NCBI GenBank assembly: GCA_964346355.1
Contig: CAYFUH010000027.1
Span: forward strand, 1-19,517
Length of the DNA stretch: 19,517 nucleotides
Direction: 5' to 3'
Origin: UBA6115 sp964346355
GTDB lineage: Bacteria; Bacillota; Clostridia; Christensenellales; Aristaeellaceae
Shown: in pieces, positions 1-6,252 of the stretch
Layout: every line of letters starts with the position of its first letter
How positions within the stretch are numbered: the stretch's first letter is position 1
Notes under the pieces: generated by a model
The model's database searches: none
Told to the model about the DNA's origin: nothing
What the model saw: the letters and a program-made list of their open reading frames with translations, nothing else
Position numbers and translations under genes: made by a program

Positions 1-93
1 CCAAGCTTGATTGAAATCAGGCAAGCGGGCTTTAGATGGAACTGGTACCGTTTGGCATTACTTCCTTATTATAGAATGAACCAAAGAAAATAA
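1..93 (+). other. Possible 3' end of an unidentified CDS
   Basis: Frame 1 is open from the first base of the window to a TAA at 91-93 (30 sense codons), while the other two forward frames hit stops within the first 12 bases. The reading ends in a basic, aromatic-rich tail (…YYRMNQRK). It does not resemble the C-terminus of ribosomal protein L1, the usual neighbour upstream of rplJ. Rare-looking AGA and TTA codons differ from the downstream genes. This may be a real gene end or a chance open frame; no function can be given. Confidence 0.3.
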
Positions 94-102
94 AATCTGT
101 GA

Positions 103-131
103 TTGACAGCCCCTTTGATGTGTGGTATCTT
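103..131 (+). promoter_or_regulatory. Sigma-A type promoter of rplJ-rplL
   Basis: A perfect TTGACA (103-108) is followed after exactly 17 bases by TATCTT (126-131, four of six consensus positions). The expected transcription start is near 138, just before the L10 leader RNA at 141. The placement explains why the leader and the two ribosomal protein genes form one unit. Confidence 0.8.
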
Positions 132-140
132 GCTTGTGGC

Positions 141-262
141 TTTTAAAGCCAGTGCCAAAGACAGCAGGCCGCGCGCAAGCGCATAACGGCGAAAGCCGCC
201 CGCCGAGGCGCGAGAGCATGATGTTTTAATGCCCTTGTGCCACTTGCACAGGGGCTTTTACT
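141..262 (+). ncRNA. Ribosomal protein L10 leader RNA
   Basis: The stretch carries the conserved features of the Firmicute L10 leader: AAAGACAGCAGGC (157-169) and, later, CCGCCGAGG near 199-207, whose GCAGGC/GCCCGC parts can pair with one mismatch. Between them are two small GNRA-capped hairpins: GCGC-GCAA-GCGC (171-182) and CGGC-GAAA-GCCG (187-198). In this family the L10 or L10-(L12)n complex binds the leader and feeds back on its own operon. Here the leader ends in an intrinsic terminator and sits directly upstream of rplJ, consistent with autoregulation by attenuation. Family assignment is from recognised motifs and context; folding was done by eye. Confidence 0.85.
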
Positions 263-264
263 TT
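231..264 (+). terminator. Attenuator terminator in the L10 leader
   Basis: GCCCTTGTGC (231-240) pairs with GCACAGGGGC (246-255) over 10 positions with one G-U pair, leaving a five-base loop. It is followed by TTTTACTTT. Lying between promoter and rplJ, it is most simply the attenuator controlled by the leader RNA. Confidence 0.75.
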
Positions 265-292
265 GAGCCGGAAGGAAGGTGAACAAGCAAGC

Positions 293-841
293 ATGGAACA
301 GAAGATCAACAAGAACCTGGAAAACAAGATGCTTAAGGTGGATGAGATTACCCAGCGGTTAAACAACGCCAAGAGCATGGTCATGGTTGACTACAAAGGC
401 ATTACAGTGGAAGAAATCAACGCCCTGCGCGTGAAATTCCGCGAGGCCGGTGTTGACTATGTGGTCCTGAAGAACTCCCTGGTGAAGCGCGCGCTGAACA
501 ACGCGGGCATCACGGAATTGGACGAGCTGTTGGTTGGCCCCTCCGCCTTTGCCTTTGGCATGAAGGATGAGGTTGGCCCCGCGAAGGTCATTGACGAGTT
601 CATCACCCAGACCAAGTCCGACAAGATGACGATTAAAGCCGGCATCCTGGAAGGCAAGGTGGTGGAGCCCAGCGCCATTGTCGCCCTGAGCAAGCTGCCG
701 CCGCGTGAGGTCCTCATCGCCAAGATGATGGGCAGCTTAAACGCACCGGTCACGAACTTCGTCGGCGTCCTCAGCGCAACCCTGCGCTCTCTGGTCTATG
801 CGGTTGATGCAGTCCGCAAACAAAAAGAAGGCATCGAGTAA
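293..841 (+). CDS. rplJ: 50S ribosomal protein L10
   Basis: L10 forms the base of the ribosomal stalk: it binds 23S rRNA and carries dimers of L7/L12 on its C-terminal helix. The 182-residue product has the family's N-terminal block (NAKSMVMVDYKGITVEEINALR), the VLKNSLVKRAL segment, the LLVGPSAFAF region and the KLPPREVLIAKMMGSLNAPV segment, ending in the helix that docks L12. The ATG at 293 was chosen because GAAGGAAGGTGA lies about 10 bases upstream. A TTG at 263 would extend the frame, but it lies in the attenuator's T-rich tail and lacks a ribosome binding site. The N-terminus is a few residues longer than usual; an internal ATG at 329 lacks a good binding site. It is co-transcribed with rplL 51 bases downstream. 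Confidence 0.97.
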   Translation: MEQKINKNLENKMLKVDEITQRLNNAKSMVMVDYKGITVEEINALRVKFREAGVDYVVLKNSLVKRALNNAGITELDELLVGPSAFAFGMKDEVGPAKVIDEFITQTKSDKMTIKAGILEGKVVEPSAIVALSKLPPREVLIAKMMGSLNAPVTNFVGVLSATLRSLVYAVDAVRKQKEGIE

Positions 842-892
842 CCCCGGGGATACCCCACAAAACACATTAAAAATTTACGGAGGAAACATTCA

Positions 893-1267
893 ATGAACCG
901 CGAAGAAATTATGTCCGCAATCGAAGCGATGACCGTGCTGGAGCTGGCCGAGCTGGTGAAGGCCCTGGAAGAGAAGTTTGGCGTGTCCGCCGCTGCCCCC
1001 GTTGCCGCCGCTGCCCCCGTTGCCGCTGCTGCCGCTGCTCCCGCTGAAGAGAAGACCGAGTTTGACGTCGTGCTGACCAACGCCGGCGCCGAGAAGATCA
1101 AGGTCATCAAAGTGGTCCGCGAAGTCGTGAGCGGCCTGGGCCTGAAGGAAGCGAAGGAATTCGTCGAATCTGCCCCCAAGACCATCAAGGAAGGCCTGGC
1201 CATGGCCGATGCCGAGAAGATCAAGAAGCAGTTTGAAGAAGTCGGCGCCACCGTCGAAATCAAGTAA
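893..1267 (+). CDS. rplL: 50S ribosomal protein L7/L12
   Basis: L7/L12 is the multi-copy stalk protein that recruits and stimulates translation GTPases. The 124-residue product is of normal length. Its N-terminal dimerisation domain covers about residues 1-33 and is followed by an Ala/Pro/Val hinge at about 34-52, with two AAAAPVAA-like copies. The C-terminal globular domain contains EFDVVL, KIKVIKVVRE, GLGLKEAKEFVE and a GATVEIK end. Start: ATG at 893 with GGAGG at 879-883. A strong terminator follows. The usual next gene, rpoB, is absent; the following gene is convergent. Confidence 0.98.
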   Translation: MNREEIMSAIEAMTVLELAELVKALEEKFGVSAAAPVAAAAPVAAAAAAPAEEKTEFDVVLTNAGAEKIKVIKVVREVVSGLGLKEAKEFVESAPKTIKEGLAMADAEKIKKQFEEVGATVEIK

Positions 1268-1283
1268 GAACCGCTTTGCACAA

Positions 1284-1314
1284 AACCCGCAGGAATTGCT
1301 CCTGCGGGTTTTTT
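1284..1314 (+). terminator. Intrinsic terminator after rplL, probably bidirectional
   Basis: An 11-bp perfect stem (AACCCGCAGGA, 1284-1294, pairing with TCCTGCGGGTT, 1300-1310) with a five-base loop is followed by a run of T to 1314. On the minus strand the same stem is followed by TTTTG, so it can also serve the convergent ABC transporter gene, whose stop codon is 18 bases away. Confidence 0.93.
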
Positions 1315-1332
1315 GATGCCCTGTTTAACCTG

Positions 1333-4176
1333 TCACTCCGCCCTGAGGCACTCAACAGGATCTTTTTTTGCAGCGATGCGGGAGGGCAGCCAGCCCGCCA
1401 GCAGGGAGAGCAGCGCGCTGATGCCAATGAGGATGACCGCGCCAACCGGTGGCAGGATGGCTTTGACGGAGGCGTCGCTCGTGAGCATGAAGATGATTTG
1501 ATTAATGGGGATGATTAAAAGGGCTGAGATGGCGATGCCCAGGACACCCGCGGTGAAGCCGATGATGAAGGCCTCCGCCGTGAACACGCGCGCGACATCT
1601 TTTCTGGAAGCACCCACGGCGCGCAGGATGCCGATCTCCTTGGTGCGCTCCAGCACCGAGATATAGGTGATGATGCCAATCATGATGGAGGACACCACCA
1701 GTGAGACCGCCACAAAGGCGATGAGGACATAGGAGATCACGTTGATGATGTTGGTGACGCCGGAAATCATGAGGGCGACAAAGTCCGTATAATTGATCTG
1801 CTCATGCGCGGGCACCGTCTGGTTGTATTCCTCAATGAGCCGGGCGATCTCCTCCTTATGCTCAAAGGTGTCCATATACAGGGTGATGGAGGTGGGCGTA
1901 TCCAGGTTGACCTGCCCCAAATCGGCATAGGTCTGCTGGAGGCTGGGGATTTGCGGCGCGACCAGCTGGTCATACAGCCCCACGATGGTGCTGTCATCCA
2001 GATCCTTCAGCAGGCGCTCAAACAGCAGCACCGTCTGCGCCTCCTGCCCCGCGCCCAGGGATTCCATGGTGATGCCGGACATCTGCGCCCATTGGGCAAG
2101 CAGGTCCATCCCGCCCTCGGGCATGGTGGGCATGCCTGTGCTATCATGCTGGCCGCCCGTAAACTGGCTCATGATACTCATGATTTGCTCCATGCTCATG
2201 CCCTCTGGGATGGGTAAAGACGGCGTCTCTCCCTCATTCCCAGGCGCATCCTGGCCAAAGGCTTCGGGAAAAAGGCGGAAGGCTTTCTTGGCGAACTCCG
2301 CCTTTTGATCAATCGGGAGGCGCTCAAAATAGCGGGTTAAATCCGCTGATTTTTCTGCCGCGGTTTCAGGCGCAAAGCGCAGCCCTGTGAGCACGCTTTT
2401 TGTTTCATCCGCCTGCTGCGCCATCACCACCGGGCTTTGCGCGGCGCGCGCGATGACCAGGTCTGTCAGCGCGCGGGTGTAGGCGATGCCGCCGCGGCGC
2501 TGATTGTTTTGCTCGTTTGAGCGGATAATGCCGCAGATGCTGAGGACGGGCGCCTGCGACACGGCTGCCCGCAGGGCATCCTGATCGGTATTCAGGTTGG
2601 CGTACAGCCCCTTGCCATCGGGCACATAGTAATCGCTGCTGGCCATGAGCCGGATGGACAGCCCCAGAAGGTCCTCATAAGCCCAGGAGCGGGATGTTTG
2701 CAAGCCTTCCTCCAAAGACAGGGTTTCCCGCTCCGCTTCAGTCAACAGCCCTAAGCTGTAAAGCAGGAATTCCGGCAGCTCGTTGTTGGCGTCCAGCTCC
2801 AGCAGAACCTCACTTGCGCTTTTGGGCCAGCTGCCCGCCAGCAGGGTGTTTTTTTCCTGGTAAGTCTCCCCCGCCAAACCATCGCTGGAGGACGGGGTGA
2901 TCTCCGTCAATTCCGAATCGCCAAAGGACATGAAGCCGGAGAAGGCGCGGCCAAAGGCGCCCATGTTGGAGCCGCTTGACAGGCTGCGCATCTGGCCATC
3001 CTGATCAAAGGTGTACAGGTCAAAACTGGCGTTGTAACCATAGCGGATGTCCGTCAAATAGGGCTTGATGGCGTTGTCCGGGCCATCCAGGTAGGCCTTG
3101 AAGGAAGTTAGGTTGTTGCGGGTGATGGTGGTGCGCATCGAGTCGCGGTGGGCGGAACGCTCAGCGTTCAGATAGACCGCGTCCTTTTCATGCGCTGGTT
3201 TTTCCTGCCAGGCCTGCTGCATGGCGCCGCGCATGCCCTCCACCTGGAAGGTTTCCTCCTGGATGGTGATGGGATAAGAGGACATGGTGTTGCGCTGCAC
3301 GTTGATGATGTACTGGTTGACACCGTTTGACAGCGACAGAATCAGCGCGATGCCAATGATGCCGATGGAGCCCGCGAAGGCGGTGATCAGCGTGCGTCCG
3401 CGCTTGGTAAGCAGGTTGTTGAGCGAAAGGGACAGAGCGGTTGAAAAGCCCATCGCCTTCTTTTTCTGGGCATCGGGCGCTACGGTTTGATTGGACGCGG
3501 CGTTTGGCTGGCTGTCATTTAAGACGTTGCCGTCTTTCAGCTCGATGATGCGCGTGGCGTAGCGCTCCGCCAGCTCCTGGTTGTGGGTGACCATGATCAC
3601 CAAGCGGTCACTGGCCAGTTGCTTCAGTACATCCAGCACCTGCTCGCTGGTGACGGAGTCCAGAGCGCCTGTTGGCTCATCTGCCAGGAGGACCGCCGGG
3701 TCGTTCACCAGGGCGCGGGCGATGGCCACGCGCTGCATCTGGCCGCCGGAGAGCTGGTTTGGCTTTTTATGCACCTGGTCTAGAAGCCCTACGCTGCGCA
3801 AGGCGTCCATGGCGCGCTGCCTGCGCTCCTTTTTGCTGATGCCAGACAGCGTAAGCGCCAACTCCACATTGGCCAGCACGCTCTGGTGCGAAATGAGGTT
3901 GTAGGACTGGAACACAAAGCCCACGCTGTGGTTGCGGTAGGCGTCCATCTCCCGTTCTGTGTATTCTTTGGTGCTGCGGCCCCTGACGCGCAAATCACCC
4001 GCGTCGTAGCGGTCCAGTCCGCCAATGACGTTTAGCAATGTGGTTTTGCCGCAGCCGGACGGGCCCAATACGGCAACGAATTCCCCTTTTTCAAACGTGA
4101 GGCTGATGTCCTTGAGCGCTTCCACCTTCAGGGCGCCGCTTTGGTAAATCTTCTTGATGTTTCTTAATTCGAGCAT
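1333..4176 (-). CDS. MacB-type fused ABC transporter ATPase/permease
   Basis: The 947-residue protein joins an ABC ATPase to an FtsX/MacB-type permease. The ATPase has Walker A GPSGCGKT (38-45), Q-loop Q90, signature LSGGQ (142-146), Walker B VLLADEP (162-168) and switch His198, closest to LolD/MacB/BceA-like ATPases. One membrane segment (about 262-283) leads into a very large outside region (about 290-805). Three more segments follow (about 812-840, 868-895, 908-932), with ERTKEIGILRAVGASR between the second and third, diagnostic of FtsX permeases. Such 'mechanotransmission' transporters move lipoproteins, peptides or antibiotics, or work with cell-wall hydrolases; the substrate here is unknown. 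The outside domain has a Met-rich stretch (nine Met in 660-704). Start: ATG at 4176 with AAGGAAAA about eight bases upstream. A perfect dyad over its promoter suggests repressor control. Confidence 0.93.
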   Translation of the reverse strand: MLELRNIKKIYQSGALKVEALKDISLTFEKGEFVAVLGPSGCGKTTLLNVIGGLDRYDAGDLRVRGRSTKEYTEREMDAYRNHSVGFVFQSYNLISHQSVLANVELALTLSGISKKERRQRAMDALRSVGLLDQVHKKPNQLSGGQMQRVAIARALVNDPAVLLADEPTGALDSVTSEQVLDVLKQLASDRLVIMVTHNQELAERYATRIIELKDGNVLNDSQPNAASNQTVAPDAQKKKAMGFSTALSLSLNNLLTKRGRTLITAFAGSIGIIGIALILSLSNGVNQYIINVQRNTMSSYPITIQEETFQVEGMRGAMQQAWQEKPAHEKDAVYLNAERSAHRDSMRTTITRNNLTSFKAYLDGPDNAIKPYLTDIRYGYNASFDLYTFDQDGQMRSLSSGSNMGAFGRAFSGFMSFGDSELTEITPSSSDGLAGETYQEKNTLLAGSWPKSASEVLLELDANNELPEFLLYSLGLLTEAERETLSLEEGLQTSRSWAYEDLLGLSIRLMASSDYYVPDGKGLYANLNTDQDALRAAVSQAPVLSICGIIRSNEQNNQRRGGIAYTRALTDLVIARAAQSPVVMAQQADETKSVLTGLRFAPETAAEKSADLTRYFERLPIDQKAEFAKKAFRLFPEAFGQDAPGNEGETPSLPIPEGMSMEQIMSIMSQFTGGQHDSTGMPTMPEGGMDLLAQWAQMSGITMESLGAGQEAQTVLLFERLLKDLDDSTIVGLYDQLVAPQIPSLQQTYADLGQVNLDTPTSITLYMDTFEHKEEIARLIEEYNQTVPAHEQINYTDFVALMISGVTNIINVISYVLIAFVAVSLVVSSIMIGIITYISVLERTKEIGILRAVGASRKDVARVFTAEAFIIGFTAGVLGIAISALLIIPINQIIFMLTSDASVKAILPPVGAVILIGISALLSLLAGWLPSRIAAKKDPVECLRAE

Positions 4177-4203
4177 TGTACCAGTTTTCCTTACATAAAA
4201 TAA

Positions 4204-4236
4204 CAGGTTAGCGACCCGCTAACCTGAAATATACCA
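4204..4236 (-). promoter_or_regulatory. Extended -10 promoter with TetR-like operator dyad for the ABC gene
   Basis: On the minus strand, TG-G-TATATT (4236-4228) is a good extended -10; no convincing -35 lies 16-18 bases upstream. One base further downstream starts a perfect dyad with 9-bp arms: CAGGTTAGC (4204-4212) and GCTAACCTG (4218-4226), spacer GACCC on the + strand. The expected start point falls inside the dyad, as with repressor operators of the TetR type, where GTTAGC…GCTAAC half-sites are typical. Alternatively the dyad is a terminator for ligA, since the minus strand continues TTATTTTATG after it; it could do both. Confidence 0.55.
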
Positions 4237-4272
4237 TGAATTTGATGCGTTCATCCGGTCGCCCGGCCTTGT

Positions 4273-6252
4273 TTATGGATTGTTGATGATTTGGAGCAGC
4301 TCTTCCTCACTCAGGGAGGGAATGCCCAGGCTGGCTGCTTTTTGCGCCTTGCTCCCCGGGTTCTCGCCCAGGAGCAGGAAACTGGTCCTTCTGCTGACGG
4401 AGGAGGAGATGCTGCCGCCGTTTTTGGTAATCAATTCCTCCGCCTGCTGGCGCGTCAGCGTGGGCAGGGTGCCTGTTAACACAAAGGTTTTGCCTAAAAA
4501 GGCGGTGCCCTCAGCCTGGTTTTGCACCTCTCGCGGGCGCACACCAAGCGTCAGCAGGGCGTCTACCATTTCATTGTTGACGGGGTCCTCAAAAAAGGAA
4601 AGGATGCCCGCGGCGATGACTTCACCCACAGCCGGGACTGCCAGCAATTGGTCCATGTTGGCCGCGCGCACAGCGTCCAGGTTATGGAAGGCCTGCGCCA
4701 GATCCCGCGCGGTAGCCCGGCCGATGTTGGGGATGCCGATGGCCAGCAGGAAGGCATCCAGCTCACAATCCCGGCTGATCATCAGCGCGTCGATGATGTT
4801 CTCCGCCCGCTTTTGGCCAAAGCCCGGCAGGCCGATGAGTTCCATCGGGGTAAGCCGGTACAGATCCTGCGGGGCGCGGACGCCCAGGTGGTCATACAGC
4901 ACTTCCAGCGTCTTTTCGGACAGGCTTTCGATGTTCATGGCCTCCCGGGAGCAAAAATGCGTCAGCCGCGCGATAACCTGGGGCTTGCAGCCCAAACGAT
5001 TGGGGCAAAACAGGTGGGCGCCGATTTCTTCCAGCAGGCTGCCGCAGGCGGGGCAGTTGACCGGTTTTTCAATCGCTTCCCCCGCGACGCCGTCCTCCAC
5101 CCGGCCCAGGATTTCCGGTATCACATCGTTTGAGCGGCGGATGAAGACCGTGCTGCCCAGGGTGAGGCGCTTTCTGGAGATATCGCCATAGTTGTTGAGC
5201 GTGGCGCGCCTGACGGTGACGCCGGAAAAATCCACAGCGTCAACATGCGCAAGCGGCGTTAATTTGCCGGTGCGCCCCACATCCCAGGTGACGCGCTCCA
5301 GCGTGGTGGTGGTTTCCTCCGCAGCGAACTTGTAGGCGACCGCCCAGCGCGGGAATTTGTCCGTATAGCCCATCACGCGCCGGGTAGCCAGGTCTATCAC
5401 CTTGATGACCACGCCGTCAATGAGAAAATCCAGCTCCTCCCGTTTGGCTTCCACGTCCAAAATGGCCTTGATGACCGCCTGCTCATCGCTGCCCACATAC
5501 AAAAGGGGCGAGACAGGAAAGTGATTTTGTGTGATGAACCGGTTTAGCCCCACCTGATCCTGATATGGCGGGTCCTTTATGGTGCCGATTTCATAAAAGC
5601 GGACATCCAGCTTCCTGGACGCTGTGACCTTCGGATCCAGGTTGCGCAGCGCGCCGGCTGCGGCGTTGCGCGCGTTCTTGAGCGGTTCATTTGCGGTGCG
5701 GTTGTATTTGGACAGCACGGACAGGCGCATGATGCACTCGCCGTGGATTTCCAACAGGCCCTGATAGGGGATGCGGAAGGGAATGCCCCGGATGGTCTGC
5801 GCCTGCGGCAGCACCTGCTCCCCCACGATGCCGTTGCCGCGGGTAGCAGCCTGCACCAATTGGCCGTTTTGATAGGTGAGGTTCAGCGTCAGGCCGTCGT
5901 ATTTATACTCTACTGCGAAAGCCAGCTGCGCCAAACCGGGTGAGCGGCTGTGCAACTGCCGCACGCGTGTGAACCAGGCGCTCAACTCCTCTACGCTGTT
6001 GACCTTGTCCATGCTCCACAAGCGGTTGATATGCGTGTGCTGCACAAAGACGGGCAGGGGATCCCCCCCTACCCGCCTGGTAGGCGAATCCGGCAGGATG
6101 GTGCCGGTTTGCCGCTCCAATACCACCAACTCGTCATACAGTTGATCCCACTGGGCGTCACTGATGATGGGCTGGTCTTTTACATAATAGGCGTGGCTGG
6201 CCGCGTTGATGCGGTCAACCAATTCGCGCATGCGCTGGGGGAGCTCTGTCAT
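4273..6252 (-). CDS. ligA: NAD+-dependent DNA ligase LigA
   Basis: This enzyme seals nicks using NAD+ in replication and repair. At 659 residues it is near full family length. An Ia domain (AYY at 21-23) is followed by the adenylation domain with catalytic Lys117 in KYDG (117-120), DGVVIKV (279-285) and PRWAVAYKF (301-309). The OB fold contains GRTGKLTP (326-333). A four-Cys zinc finger (C400, C403, C416, C422), helix-hairpin-helix repeats and a C-terminal BRCT domain (about 582-659) complete it. It belongs to a divergent branch: TRGNG (138-141) replaces TRGDG, and HINRLWSMDKV replaces the usual HxxPMLSL block. The ATG directly abuts the pcrA stop (TAAATG), with AAGGTGGAG as ribosome binding site inside pcrA, so the two are translationally coupled. 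Confidence 0.96.
   Translation of the reverse strand: MTELPQRMRELVDRINAASHAYYVKDQPIISDAQWDQLYDELVVLERQTGTILPDSPTRRVGGDPLPVFVQHTHINRLWSMDKVNSVEELSAWFTRVRQLHSRSPGLAQLAFAVEYKYDGLTLNLTYQNGQLVQAATRGNGIVGEQVLPQAQTIRGIPFRIPYQGLLEIHGECIMRLSVLSKYNRTANEPLKNARNAAAGALRNLDPKVTASRKLDVRFYEIGTIKDPPYQDQVGLNRFITQNHFPVSPLLYVGSDEQAVIKAILDVEAKREELDFLIDGVVIKVIDLATRRVMGYTDKFPRWAVAYKFAAEETTTTLERVTWDVGRTGKLTPLAHVDAVDFSGVTVRRATLNNYGDISRKRLTLGSTVFIRRSNDVIPEILGRVEDGVAGEAIEKPVNCPACGSLLEEIGAHLFCPNRLGCKPQVIARLTHFCSREAMNIESLSEKTLEVLYDHLGVRAPQDLYRLTPMELIGLPGFGQKRAENIIDALMISRDCELDAFLLAIGIPNIGRATARDLAQAFHNLDAVRAANMDQLLAVPAVGEVIAAGILSFFEDPVNNEMVDALLTLGVRPREVQNQAEGTAFLGKTFVLTGTLPTLTRQQAEELITKNGGSISSSVSRRTSFLLLGENPGSKAQKAASLGIPSLSEEELLQIINNP

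Noticed and set aside
965..1050. DNA repeat in rplL (GCTGCCCCCGTTGCC units)
   Set aside because: This is the Ala/Pro/Val hinge of L7/L12, normal for the family and not a mobile or regulatory repeat.
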